Of a stretch of DNA of 64,000 nucleotides, positions 15,401 to 22,798 are shown piece after piece. The position numbers and the translations under genes are program-made. The stretch covers positions 15,688,526-15,752,525 of the forward strand of contig OY755247.1 of assembly GCA_963576725.1 (NCBI GenBank). The letters run 5' to 3'. This DNA comes from Azorinus chamasolen. Its lineage: Eukaryota > Mollusca > Bivalvia > Cardiida > Solecurtidae. Numbering within the stretch: position 1 is the stretch's first letter; each line of letters opens with the position of its first letter. Under the pieces are notes generated by a model. That model saw nothing but the letters and a program-made list of their open reading frames with translations. It searched no databases and was not told where the DNA came from.

Positions 15401-18400
15401 CACTGCAGAAACTGTAGAATCATATCTATATTATATCACAAGCAAACAGAGCAGACCCTGATCAGACGGCTCCTATAGGAGCCATCTGATCTGGGTCTAC
15501 TCTGTTTGCAAAGGTGTAGAAAGATATATTCATGAGGTAAAGGGTTAAAACCTTTACTCCATGAATATTCGTGTAAGAAATAATTATACCATAAATATTA
15601 ATTAGCTGAATTTTTTAATGGTAGATGAACTAACAAAATGTTGACCATATCAGAAACTATATAAATCTATATTATCTGATAAGCAGGCAGAGCAGACCCT
15701 GACCAAACAACTTCTACAATAATTGTTCTACTCTGTTTTCAAAGGTGTTAAAAGGTGTACATATGTGATAATGGGTTAACTTACTTCAGTTGTTAACATA
15801 TGACATCAAAGATTTTAAAAAAGTACATGTAGCTTAAGATAGGATGAAAGTTATGCAGAAAACTCCTCAAGGAGCTTTCTGCATTACTTTTGTTATGCAT
15901 TAAGGCATTACCTCTTAGATATGTCTTTTCTGGCCTTTGCAAACAGAAAAGACCCAGATCAGACAGCTCCTACAGGATCTGTTCTGTTTGCGTATGGAAG
16001 TTCAATGTTTCTTTCACCAAAAGGAGATGATCAACTTCTTTTTGTAAATGACAGTTTGCTGAATTTGCTTAGTGTTTAAATGTTGATGCATGTTATTTTC
16101 AGATAAGAGAAAATTACAGACAGAAGGAGAAGCAGCTAAATGACTTCTCAGATTATGTTGCCAGAACATCCAACTATGACCTACTCAAGGTAATTACATG
16201 TAGTGTCTTTACATGCTAGCAGTAACTTCATTATTACCTTTGCTAACAGTTTGGACGAGACGTTAACCCATTCCCTCATATTGACGCCTTTGGGTGCCTC
16301 TGTATAAGTCACTTATTGAAACCATTGTGATAAATAGAGCATTTGCTCTCAAAACTACACAATTCTAAAAAAAATCCTTTTCTCTAGTAAATGCTCCTTT
16401 TCAGTAGATTTATTCAAAGAGGTTAGATCTAAAAATAGCCTAGGAGAAAATTGGTTAAGTAAGTTAGTGCTTCATCAGTATCCAGACTGTTTGATGCCCT
16501 GACCGCATTTTTTAAAAGAAATAAAAGAAAAATATACTGTCAGTAATGCAGCTGATAACAATTTTTTTGCTGACAATAAGTATTTAGTGTGCAGAGCTAA
16601 TACTGTCAAGCTGTGTAATAATATATGGTGTTCCGTTACTTGTAAAACCACTTTCAAAATATTATGCTGATTAACCCTTTCCCTGTTTTATGTTTGTTCC
16701 AAATTTCAATACCTACTAAATATTCATGAGCAAAATAGTTATAAAGAAATATGGAAGATGGAACATTGTAGACATTTTAGAAAGCAAAGAACCAGAGCTA
16801 TCATATTCTATTAGCAAACAGAGCAGACCCTGATCAGACGGCTCCTCTAGGAGCCGTCTGATCTGGGTCTACTCTGATTGCAAATGCGTGAAAACACGTT
16901 TATATGAGGGAAAGGGTTAATAGCCCTTTACCTGTTCAATATTCATGTGAGGAATAATGACATCATGAATATTTATTAGCTGAATTTTTAGAATGTTAAC
17001 TTTCCAATTGAATGTTTGGCTTTGACAAAAACTGTAGAATTAGATGTATATCATGTCAAAGGCAAACAGAGCAAACCCTGATCAGACGGCTCCTATAGGA
17101 GCTGGATATACTGTGTTTGCAAAGGTGTGAAAAAGCATTTATATGAGGGAAAGGATTAACAGTGTTGAGACAGAGCCTCTGCTGGCAATCGCCAAAATTG
17201 GCAACGACAAAAATATTCATTATCTAGCGATAATTATTAAAATCCCAAAACTTGAAAGCTTTATTTTTATTATTTTCCAAAATACTACAAAGTTGTGATA
17301 AAATATTGCTTCAGTATATTTCTATGGTTTTTTAACACTGAAAAATGAAATAGACATGGATGTCTCGTTTGAATCACTCTATGCTTTTAGAATGACATAG
17401 AAGAAAAATCTTTGTGTAGAACTGAAGTAGACAATTTGCAAATGCATGCAGAGAATCAACTGTAGATGGTTTACAAAAGGGTGATCTCTAAAGATGTATT
17501 CTGTATATGTTAAAGGCAGCCAAAGAAAGACAGGAACACTCAATAGATGCCTCAAGAATTCCAAATGAGTACAGAAAATCGTAAGTACTGTGCACGTGAT
17601 TGTAAGTACTGTGCACGTGATTGTAAGTACTGTGCACGTGATTGTAAGTACTGTGCACGTGATTGTAAGTACTGTGCACGTGATTGTAAGTACTGTGCAC
17701 GTGATTGTATTTAACCCTTTCCTGTTGAATATTCATGTAGAAATAAAGATAACATGAATATCTATCAGCAGAATTTCTAAAATGGCATATTGGTATTGGT
17801 ATAAACTGTAGTTATAATTTCATAAGTAAACAGAGAAGACCTTGGGCAGAGAGCTCCTGTAGGAGCTGTCTAATCAAGGTCTGTTCTGGTTGCTTTATCA
17901 AATAATACAGTAAAAACCCTGCTAATGCGACCACTTAATGAATAAACATGGGTGCCTTTATAAGCAGGTGGTTGCTTAATGCAGGACAAAAGTAATGCAG
18001 AAAGCTCCTCTAGGAGCTTTCTGCATTACTTTTGTCCTGCATTAAGCTACCACCTGCATCTAGCACACAGAATTATACCTCTTTTAGGTGGTCGCATTAG
18101 CGGAACTTTACTGTATAAAGCTAATTCTACATTTTGTGTCATATGCTATATTCATGATGTCTTTATATCTTACATATATATTCATGAAGTACATGTAAAT
18201 GGTTAAACTCTTTGCAAGCAAAGTTAATTGTCATCTGCATCTGCAGCTGCTAACATTGTCATAAGCTACTGTTTGTAACTGTTAATATTTTCTCATCAGA
18301 AATAGCATGTCAAGCAGTTTGGATCCTGACAAGATGGTGAGTTACAGGACTGTTTTGGCTACAGAAGAAACTGTTGAATCATGTCTTTATTATATCATAA

Positions 18401-19844
18401 GCAAACAGCAGACCCAGATCAGACGGCTCCTACAGGAACTGTCTGATATGGGTCTACTGTTTGCAAAGGCGTAGAAAGGCGTATTTATGGAGTAAAGGGC
18501 TAAGAGGTATATACATGTATAATATTTGTTACACAGACATTCGGCAGGATGTATGGGCTGGTATGCCCAGTATAGATGCCATATTTCTTGAAGCAGAAGG
18601 AAATTTATACCGGCCATACCAGCCCATACACACTCCAAACTGTGTAACAAACTTATTACCTGTCGGGGCTCCTCACCAAGCCAACATAGGTCAACCTATC
18701 TACTCTCTGTTTAACTGATATGACACCATATTCCATTACATTGACATCATTTAATGACGTCATTACTGAACTCTGACAAATTTAGAAAGCATGGAGTTAT
18801 GAACAGCATATCCTAAACTATTTTCAGAAATTGGGCCTGAGTGACAAATAGTTTGGATCTCAGATCAGGCTCCACGTTTTGTGGGGCCTTATCTGGATTT
18901 GGTGTGAGAATCTGTCGCTAGCATGCAAAGATTTAAATGATGCATTTTGTTGTTCTACAGTTTAAAGATTTCATTATCTTCTTTTCCTTATGCAGGGACT
19001 TTTTCCATGAAACAGAGCTGTCACACCTGAAGACAACAGTAAGTGCATCAGTTCTTTAAGCCATTCCCACTTAGGCTATTTTTAGACCTAACCTCTTTGA
19101 TTAAATCTATCAAAAAGGAGCATTAACTAGAGAAAAGGAAATTTTCAGAATTGTATAGTTTTGAAACCATTGTGATAAATAGAGCATTTGCTCCTATAGG
19201 AGCAAATGCTCTATTTATCACAATGGTTTCACACAGTGACTTTTACAGAAGCGTCCTAGGTGTCAATATGAGGGAATGGGTTAAGCCTGTCAAATTTTAG
19301 ATAAATAAAAAGACCAGGTGACATTATTATAACCTTGGTGTTAATGACTTAGTCATTGGTATAAAAACAAACTTTTACATATTTAGAGCTAGCTCCTTTA
19401 ACCCATTCCCTCCAAGACTTCTTTTAGACCCAACCTCTTTGAATAAATCTACTGAAATGGAGCATTTACTAGAAAAAAAACAATGTGATAAATAGAGCAT
19501 TGCTCTACAGGAGCAAATGCTCTAATCATAATGGTTTCAAAAAATACTTTTACAAACACATTAAAAGGCATCAGTAGGAGGGAATGGGTTTAAACTTTGA
19601 AGGCAAAGTGAAAAACTATCTAAAATGTTACTTTTTATGACCTTTACAACAATTTGGATCTATATGTGATTCCAAGTTTGACACTGATTGCATGAAAGTT
19701 CAGTTCTTGTCCATTTCTTTTCAGACGTTCAGCAACCAAAAAGTAGTTGTGGATAGCACCCCTAGTGAGCTGACAGGTGGGCCTTTGTCAAAGTATGACA
19801 CACAGACAGGGATGTTGCGAGACCGCAAAGCTACGAAAAACTGA
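463..19844 (+). CDS. CFAP69: CFAP69, 3' portion: 16 coding exons to the stop codon
   Basis: Cilia- and flagella-associated protein 69, known in vertebrates as a sperm-midpiece/flagellar and olfactory-cilium protein with armadillo-like helical repeats. Exons, all with AG/GT borders and matching phase: 463-640, 1736-1911, 2722-2843, 3722-3941, 7321-7485, 8597-8712, 10605-10723, 11240-11321, 12096-12288, 12696-12833, 14033-14109, 15087-15284, 16103-16189, 17516-17580, 18996-19038, 19725-19844 (TGA 19842-19844). They encode about 698 residues; the human protein is about 940, so the N-terminal quarter lies upstream of the window. Recognisable family blocks include GGRGNKRAQMRY (exon 5), EDYLLEKEGVFLL (exon 8), CENPKTVHHV (exon 9), DVSENMRAKLY (exon 10), LPGLTVDD with YLDFK (exon 11) and the C-terminal VDSTPSELTGGPL. 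Identification rests on remembered similarity and order across all exons, with no break. Introns are full of MITEs. Confidence 0.9.
741..984 (+). mobile_element. Family B MITE
   Basis: TTAACCC at the left and GGGAAAGGTTTC at the right (decayed). A near-perfect hairpin is centred at about 816 (GGCTCCTATAGGAGCC). Lies in a CFAP69 intron. Confidence 0.8.
1212..1528 (-). mobile_element. Family A/B MITE with a doubled hairpin segment
   Basis: Two hairpin starts, at about 1359 and 1420, suggest an internal duplication. The right end reads GGAAAAGGTTAA. Confidence 0.75.
1937..2062 (+). mobile_element. Family A MITE fragment
   Basis: The hairpin core and the ATATAGATCTGATTCT flank are present; both terminal repeats are lost. 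Confidence 0.6.
2254..2412 (+). mobile_element. Family E MITE (hAT-like), decayed
   Basis: Begins CAGAGGTCCAGATAAGATG and ends CCTTTATTGCTC. The central GATTCTAAAGA hairpin is degenerate. Confidence 0.65.
2480..2686. mobile_element. Family D MITE, full length
   Basis: Ends CAGTAAAGTCTCGATTATTC and its complement ATCGAGATTTTACTG, flanked by TA. The apex is GAAAGCTCCTAGAGGAGCTT at about 2579. Confidence 0.85.
2868..3264. mobile_element. Two joined family A half-elements
   Basis: A + oriented left part (hairpin near 2920-2945, one arm lost) is followed by a - oriented part with a complete hairpin at about 3163-3228, ending GAGGGAAAGGG. Confidence 0.7.
3330..3543 (-). mobile_element. Family C MITE, left end lost
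   Basis: Hairpin GCATTTGCTCCTGTGGAGCAAATG, right end AAATGGGTTAA. (The hairpin is described by its two halves around 3443-3466.). Confidence 0.75.
4187..4416 (-). mobile_element. Family A MITE
   Basis: TTAA at both ends (4187, 4413). The hairpin is partly eroded at 4316-4375. Confidence 0.75.
4520..4764 (-). mobile_element. Family A MITE
   Basis: The right end is GGAGTAAAGGGTTAA; the left TTAA has decayed to TCAA. Hairpin at 4665-4725. Confidence 0.75.
4791..4943 (+). mobile_element. Family E MITE, internal arm truncated
   Basis: CAGAGTTCCAGATAAGATCC at the left and GTTGTTCTG at the right; the second hairpin arm is shortened. Confidence 0.65.
5441..5612 (+). mobile_element. Family E MITE
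   Basis: CAGAGGCTCAGATTAGATG at the left. TTTATTTCTCCACCAAACCC and the central GTTTCTTTGAAACAATTCTA are present. Confidence 0.65.
5712..5895 (+). mobile_element. Family E MITE, ends decayed
   Basis: The arms around the AACCCTATGTTGTGAC motif and its inverse (CACAACATAGTGTTTGGT) are clear; the termini are weak. Confidence 0.6.
6123..6452 (+). mobile_element. Family A/B MITE split by a family D MITE
   Basis: The left end TTAACCCTTTCCTTCATAT stops at 6142. Element D occupies 6143-6343, and the A/B body resumes at 6344 and ends at CAGGGAAAGGG. Confidence 0.7.
6143..6343. mobile_element. Family D MITE nested in an A/B MITE
   Basis: CAGTAAAACCCCTCTAAGC at the left, GAGAGCTTTTACTG at the right, apex ACTCTTAGGAGCTTTC. 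Confidence 0.75.
6717..6922 (+). mobile_element. Family A MITE, eroded
   Basis: AACCCTTTACCTAATATAAATG at the left and one hairpin arm; it runs into the next A element at 6923. Confidence 0.6.
6923..7168 (+). mobile_element. Family A MITE, full length
   Basis: TTAACCCTTTACTCCATAAA at the left, GGAGTAAATGGTTGA at the right. Strong hairpin with apex GGCTCCTATAGGAGCC at about 6987-7002. Confidence 0.85.
7512..7751 (+). mobile_element. Family A/B MITE
   Basis: TTAATTTTTTCCCTCATG to CAGGGAAAGGGTTAA; hairpin at 7555-7618. Confidence 0.75.
7964..8130 (-). mobile_element. Family E MITE cut by a family C MITE
   Basis: CAGAGCAATAGATAAAGG at the left; the arms flank TCTCGGAGAGACGATTCT. The last part stops where C begins at 8129. 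Confidence 0.7.
8129..8358 (+). mobile_element. Family C MITE, full length
   Basis: The palindrome GCATTTGCTCCTAAGGAGCA (about 8204) has long CCATTGTGATAAATAGA arms; right end GGGAAAGGGTTAA. Confidence 0.85.
8718..8796 (-). mobile_element. Family A MITE, right end only
   Basis: One hairpin arm plus AAGTAAATGGTTAA, directly after the exon ending at 8712. Confidence 0.55.
8822..9025. mobile_element. Family D MITE, full length
   Basis: CAGTGAAACCTCTCTATAAC to AGAGAGGTTTTACTG, flanked by TA. Apex ATGCTCCTATAGGAGCAT (about 8917-8934). Confidence 0.9.
9199..9377 (+). mobile_element. Family E MITE
   Basis: CAGAAGTCCAGATCATATGC to TTTATCTGTGGCTCTG, with both AACCCTATGTTGTGACC arms. Confidence 0.7.
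9424..9675 (+). mobile_element. Family B MITE, full length, TTAA duplication
   Basis: TTAACCCTTTCCCTCATCTA to GGGGAAAGGGTTAA. The hairpin at about 9465-9530 has GTAGACCCAGATC in one arm and GATCAGGGTC in the other. Confidence 0.9.
9775..9995. mobile_element. Unclassified long palindrome (foldback MITE)
   Basis: CTACAGAAATACTTAAAT (about 9780) pairs with ATTTAAGTATTTCTGTAG (about 9973). GGCCTTTTTCAAAG and ATGTCAAAATACA pair with TGTATTTTGACAT and CTTTGAAAAAGGCC. The spacer between the arms is about 40 bases. Single copy in this window; family unknown. Confidence 0.75.
10066..10205 (-). mobile_element. Family C MITE, left half
   Basis: Begins TTAACCTCATATG and is broken at the hairpin centre, where it meets an A-element end. 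Confidence 0.6.
10206..10287 (+). mobile_element. Family A/B MITE, right end only
   Basis: TTCATGATGTCATTATATG followed by CAACAGGGAAAAGTTTAA. Confidence 0.6.
10368..10575 (+). mobile_element. Family A MITE, right end lost
   Basis: TTAATCCGTTACTCCATAAA and a complete hairpin at 10410-10470; ends 30 bp before a CFAP69 acceptor. Confidence 0.75.
10730..10962 (+). mobile_element. Family A MITE
   Basis: AACCATTTACTTCATAAATA to GAGTAAAGGGATA. It starts only 7 bases after the donor of the preceding exon; one hairpin arm is shortened. Confidence 0.75.
10970..11168 (-). mobile_element. Family C MITE with an A/B-like left end
   Basis: TTAACCCTTTCCCTCATATA is followed by the C body (CTATCGGAAAGTAGCATT) and the C hairpin; right end AATAGGTTAA. 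Confidence 0.75.
11604..11655 (-). mobile_element. Family A/B MITE, left end fragment
   Basis: TTAACCTTTTCCTTGCTGAA and TATTCATGTAACATACAATG only. Confidence 0.5.
11661..11909 (+). mobile_element. Family A MITE, full length
   Basis: TTAACCCTTTACTCCATAAA to GGAGTAAAGGATTAA; hairpin at 11700-11765. Confidence 0.85.
12331..12598 (+). mobile_element. Family B MITE with rearranged hairpin
   Basis: TTAA at both ends. The hairpin lost its apex (CTCCTATAGTGTGATCTGGG) and gained an extra arm piece, GGATCTGCTCTGTTTGC. Confidence 0.8.
12927..13156 (+). mobile_element. Family C MITE, full length
   Basis: GTAACCCCTTCCTTGATAA to GGGAATGGGTTAA; apex TGCTCCTAAGGAGCA. Confidence 0.8.
13209..13456 (+). mobile_element. 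Family A MITE, full length
   Basis: TTAACCCTTTCCTTCATATA to GGAGTAAAGGGTTAA; hairpin apex GGCTCCTATAGGAGCT. Confidence 0.85.
13503..13630 (-). mobile_element. Family A/B MITE, left half
   Basis: TGACCCTTTCCCTCATGAAT through AAACTGTAGAATCA; the hairpin and right end are absent. Confidence 0.6.
14206..14461 (+). mobile_element. Family A MITE
   Basis: TTAACTTTTTACCTCATATC to GAAGTAAAGGGTTAA; eroded hairpin at 14245-14310. Confidence 0.75.
14479..14746 (-). mobile_element. Family B MITE with tandemly doubled terminal repeat
   Basis: TTAACCCTTTCCCTGTT occurs twice in a row (14479 and 14498) before one element body; right end GGAAAGGGTTAA at 14743. Confidence 0.85.
14752..14890 (-). mobile_element. 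Family A MITE, internal fragment
   Basis: AATAATGACATCATGAATAT through CAGACCCTGGTCAGATG. Confidence 0.55.
15355..15548 (-). mobile_element. Family A MITE, left end lost
   Basis: Perfect-looking hairpin with apex GGCTCCTATAGGAGCC (about 15469); right TTAA shared with the next element. Confidence 0.8.
15545..15779 (-). mobile_element. Family A MITE abutting the previous one
   Basis: Starts at the same TTAA that ends the preceding copy and closes with ATAATGGGTTAA; hairpin decayed. Confidence 0.75.
15825..15912. mobile_element. Family D MITE, central fragment
   Basis: GCAGAAAACTCCTCAAGGAGCT apex (two halves around 15863) with the GCATTA arms; TIRs absent. Confidence 0.55.
15916..16020 (+). 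mobile_element. Family A MITE fragment
   Basis: Left hairpin arm at 15938-15975 and a shortened right arm. Confidence 0.55.
16263..16458 (+). mobile_element. Family C MITE lacking one hairpin arm
   Basis: TTAACCCATTCCCTCATATT to AAATTGGTTAA. The sequence jumps from GCATTTGCTC to AAAACTACACAATTC, a clean deletion of the second arm. Confidence 0.8.
16671..16920 (-). mobile_element. Family B MITE, full length, TTAA duplication
   Basis: TTAACCCTTTCCCTGTTTTA to GAGGGAAAGGGTTAA; apex GGCTCCTCTAGGAGCC. Confidence 0.9.
16917..17159 (-). mobile_element. Family A/B MITE abutting the B element
   Basis: Starts at the TTAA at 16917 shared with the B copy (TTAATAGCCCTTTACCTG). Right end GAGGGAAAGGATTAA; most of the second hairpin arm is lost. 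Confidence 0.75.
17581..17706 (+). repeat. Six tandem 21-bp units beginning at the CFAP69 exon-14 splice donor
   Basis: Six near-identical copies of a 21-bp unit (GTAAGTACTGTGCACGTGAT plus T) start at 17581, 17602, 17623, 17644, 17665 and 17686. The first GTAAGT is the 5' splice site of the exon ending at 17580. Every unit repeats GTAAGT and also carries the E-box CACGTG. An A/B MITE follows at 17711. Confidence 0.95.
17711..18206 (-). mobile_element. Family A/B MITE split by a family D MITE
   Basis: TTAACCCTTTCCTGTTGAAT at the left, TAAATGGTTAA at the right; the body is interrupted at 17908-18113. Confidence 0.8.
17908..18113. mobile_element. Family D MITE nested in A/B, TA duplication
   Basis: TA|CAGTAAAAACCCTGCTAAT ... 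GCGGAACTTTACTG|TA. Apex AAAGCTCCTCTAGGAGCTTT (about 18001-18020). Confidence 0.9.
18353..18500 (-). mobile_element. Family A MITE, left part lost
   Basis: Hairpin at 18400-18460 and right end GGAGTAAAGGGCTAA. Confidence 0.7.
18520..18655. repeat. Inverted repeat of unknown origin
   Basis: TTTGTTACACAG pairs with CTGTGTAACAAA, and TGTATGGGCTGGTATG (about 18549) pairs with CATACCAGCCCATACA (about 18614). Both strands carry similar ORFs of about 85 codons because of the symmetry; the + frame does not fit the phase of the neighbouring CFAP69 exons. Confidence 0.7.
19056..19284 (-). mobile_element. Family C MITE, full length, TTAA duplication
   Basis: TTAAGCCATTCCCACTTAG to GGGAATGGGTTAA; apex TTTGCTCCTATAGGAGCAAA (about 19187-19206). 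Confidence 0.9.
19398..19592 (-). mobile_element. Family C MITE
   Basis: TTAACCCATTCCCTCCAAG to GGGAATGGGTTTAA; hairpin partly deleted. Confidence 0.8.
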
Positions 19845-19938
19845 AGCATTCAGCTGGAGTGTAAGATGAAATTTCTTTTTATACAATACTTGTACTGAAT
19901 TTCCTAAATCATTCAGCTGATGGGCAGATTTGATACAC

Positions 19939-20182
19939 TTAACCCTTTCCTTCATATAAAAGCATATTCATGCATTGGCAAACAGAGTAGACCCAGGTGA
20001 GATGGCTCCTATAGGAGTAATATGGTCATGGTCTGCTCTGTTTGCCAACAGAATTTGATAAATCTGTTTCCTTCCTTTCTAAAATGACTACAATGTTGCA
20101 CCTTCCATATTTCATCTTAACAATTGTGTCCATGAATATTCAGTAGATATTGAAATTTGGAATAGGCATAGAACAGAGTTAA
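19939..20182 (+). mobile_element. Family B MITE, TTAA duplication
   Basis: TTAACCCTTTCCTTCATATA to ATAGAACAGAGTTAA; hairpin at 19975-20045. Lies in the CFAP69 3'UTR intron. Confidence 0.8.
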
Positions 20183-20301
20183 CTCTTGGCATAGGGGAAA
20201 CTACATTTATAAATGTCATCTGCAAATCATTTAGGCTGGGATCAGGAGGTTTCTGATTAGTGTCTACATTGTTTGTACAATCCTATAACAAAGTTAATAC
20301 T

Positions 20302-20530
20302 TTAACCCATTCCTCCATAAATACACCTTTCTACACCTCTGTAAAAGTAACTTTTGGAAACCATTGTGATAAATAGAGCATTTGCTCCAAAGGAGCAAAT
20401 GCTTTATTTATCACAATGGTTTCAAAATTACACAATTCTAAAATTGTCCATTTCTCTAGTAATTGCTCCTTTTAGGTAGATTTATTCAAAGAGATTGGAT
20501 ATAAAAATAGCCTATGAGGTAATGGGTTAA
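20302..20530 (+). mobile_element. Family C MITE, full length
   Basis: TTAACCCATTCCTCCATAAA to GTAATGGGTTAA; apex TTTGCTCCAAAGGAGCAAA. Confidence 0.85.
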
Positions 20531-20756
20531 CCCTTTCCCTGTTCCGTATTTATTCCAAGTTTCAATACCTAATGGATATTCATGGACAATTAAATATGGA
20601 AGGCAGAACATTTAGCTATGTTAGAAAGTAAAGAAACAGATCTATCAACTTCCATTAGCAAACAGAGCAGACCCTGGTCAGATGGCTCCTATAGGAGTCT
20701 GGGTCTACTCTGTTTGCAAATGTGTGAAAACACGTTTTTATGAAGGAAAGGGTTTA
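20527..20756 (-). mobile_element. Family B MITE sharing TTAA with the C element
   Basis: The TTAA at 20527-20530 ends C and starts B (TTAACCCTTTCCCTGTTCCG). Right end GGAAAGGGTTTA. Confidence 0.85.
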
Positions 20757-20806
20757 GTACATAATGGACTCCTGTGTGGTACATTATACACTGACAGATC
20801 ATCTCT

Positions 20807-21020
20807 TTAACCCTTACAACGCTGAATTTTCAAATGGAATATTCCAAAATTCAAATAGGTCAAGCTTATTGTGAATATTTAGGGATCTTTTCTAAAGAAA
20901 AGTGTAACATGACAAACAGTGCAGACCCTGATGAGAGGGCTCCCCTAGGAGCCCTCTCATCTGGGTCTACACTGTTTGCAAAGGATATTAGTGACTCGTG
21001 TCCCACACTGTAAGGGTTAA
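20807..21020. mobile_element. Family H MITE, TTAA duplication
   Basis: TTAACCCTTACAACGCTGAA ... CACACTGTAAGGGTTAA. The hairpin at about 20914-20980 has apex GGGCTCCCCTAGGAGCCC and CAGACCCTGATGAGA arms. Single copy here. Confidence 0.85.
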
Positions 21021-21102
21021 AATTCAGCATTTTTTGAAAGCCAAAGTTTTTTGTTTGATGTAAGTTTAGAAATTGTAGGATTTTCTGCACAAATTATATT
21101 AT

Positions 21103-21342
21103 CAACCCTTTTTCTTCCCTAAATACGCCTTTGCAAACAGATTAGACCCAGATCAGATGACTTCTGTAGGAGCCATCTGACTTAGGACTGCTCTGTTTGC
21201 TTATGATAATAGTATTGATATGATTCTTCTGTTTCTGCCATGGATGAAAATTTGTGTGTCCATGTGCTGTTATAATAATAAATCTAATTGATAATCATAT
21301 TGTCCTTGTTTTCTAAATGAACATTCATGGAGTAAAGGGTAA
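21103..21342 (+). mobile_element. Family A MITE
   Basis: TCAACCCTTTTTCTTCCC to GGAGTAAAGGGTAA; ends 70 bp before the last CFAP69 exon. Confidence 0.75.
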
Positions 21343-21777
21343 AAATTAAATATGATTAATTTAGTATTTTGTTTTTTACTATGTTTTGACAAAACTTAAC
21401 TTTTTTCGTTGCAGGTGAAAAGTACAATCTACAAAGAGAAAACTCAGATGACAATTTCAGTCATCACGGATGTAAATTATGCACATGACAAATAAAAGCC
21501 TAATGGTTCTTGGTGAACTTTTCAACTAGTTCTGTGAGAGTGATTGATATACCACATTATGTCATATTCAACTGTCCTAGTACAGTTGACCTACAGCACA
21601 TGTTTTCTATCTATTCTCTGCTATTGACCCTTTCAAAGTAAATATTTTTCCATTCTTTGTCAAAAACATGAAAAAAGCAACGAACAGTATGGACTCTGTT
21701 GAGAAACAAAAGTATCCCTAGTTTCATAAGTATTCACATTTTTTGCTGCTAGTATGCCAAAAGACACGGCAGGTTTG

Positions 21778-22010
21778 TTAACCCTTTACTCCATAAATAC
21801 ACCTTTCTATGCCATTGCACACAGAGTAGACGCAGATCAGATGGCTTATATAGGAGCCGTCTGATCTGGGTCTGCTCTGTTTGCTTATGATAAAATATAG
21901 ATGTGATTCTACAGTTTCTGTCATGGCAAAATATTTCTGTGTCCATGTGCTATTATAACAAATTAATCTAATTAATATTCATGACGTCATTATTTCTTGC
22001 ATGAGTACTC
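21778..22010 (+). mobile_element. Family A MITE, right end lost
   Basis: TTAACCCTTTACTCCATAAA and a hairpin at 21820-21885. First element downstream of CFAP69. Confidence 0.75.
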
Positions 22011-22075
22011 AGTTTAGATCCTTATGAAATGCCAAATTGCATAACATCTCTTTAGGATGCACATTGTTTGACACT
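22010..22075. mobile_element. Family F hairpin fragment
   Basis: CAGTTTAGATCCTTATGAAATG and an imperfect inverse near 22046-22070. Confidence 0.45.
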
Positions 22076-22288
22076 ATGGTTTTGTTTTCAAAATGTAGAA
22101 AACGCAATAACAATTATAATCAATGACAATATTTGTAGAAAACAATATACTAAGCTTGTGAAAGATTAGGCATGGTTTCAGTCATACTGTCAGATGCAGT
22201 CATTAATCTAAATGGTATTAGTTTTTATTTATGGCTTCCTTTTAGTATTTCTTTCTGTGAAATGCAGATGATAATTTTTGGGGTATAT

Positions 22289-22516
22289 TTAACCCATTCC
22301 CTCTTAGTGATGCATTTTGGTGCCTCTGTAAAAGTCACATTTTGAAACCATTGTAATGAATACAGCATTTGCTCCATTGGAGCAAATGCTCAATTTATCA
22401 CAATGGTTTCAAAACTACACAACCTGAAAAAAATCCTTATCTCTAGTAAATGCTCCTTTCAGTAGATTTATTCAAAGCGGTTGGGTCTAAAAATAGTCTG
22501 GGAGGGAATGAGTTAA
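22289..22516 (+). mobile_element. Family C MITE, full length
   Basis: TTAACCCATTCCCTCTTAG to GGGAATGAGTTAA; apex TTTGCTCCATTGGAGCAAA. Confidence 0.85.
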
Positions 22517-22798
22517 GGGATTTTTATTTTAAATTCAAGAATATTACTTATAAATGTAGGTACGGTTATTATTACATGTATGGATGGTTATATTTGCTCT
22601 TTATTTGTGTGAAAAAAAAAGCAGCTGAAGAATGCCACAGGCATGGAGAATGTGGTATTGTAATCATACAGTACCAACAAAACAAACTGCACACTAAAAT
22701 GATTTGTATCTGTGTGGTTTACTCAGAACAACAGATAAAGGTGTGTACTCAAATACTAAAATGGTCATTTGTAAATGTATAAAGACTATGATGACCTA
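22517..22798. other. Unique intergenic stretch
   Basis: No repeat or exon recognised. It ends with a short E-like piece (AACAGATAAAGGTGTGTACT and CAAATACTAAAATGGTCATT, about 22731-22772). Confidence 0.4.

Larger units (their letters stand above)
19845..21515 (+). other. CFAP69: CFAP69 3'UTR with a spliced terminal exon and poly(A) signal
   Basis: Sixteen bases after the stop there is a good donor (GAGT|GTAAGA, exon end 19860). At 21411-21415 a pyrimidine-rich acceptor (TTTTTTCGTTGCAG|G) opens a short exon containing AATAAA at 21491-21496; cleavage is expected near 21510-21515. The stop is less than 50 nt from the junction, so nonsense-mediated decay is not expected. The alternative is that transcripts read straight through the 19861 donor. 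Confidence 0.6.
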
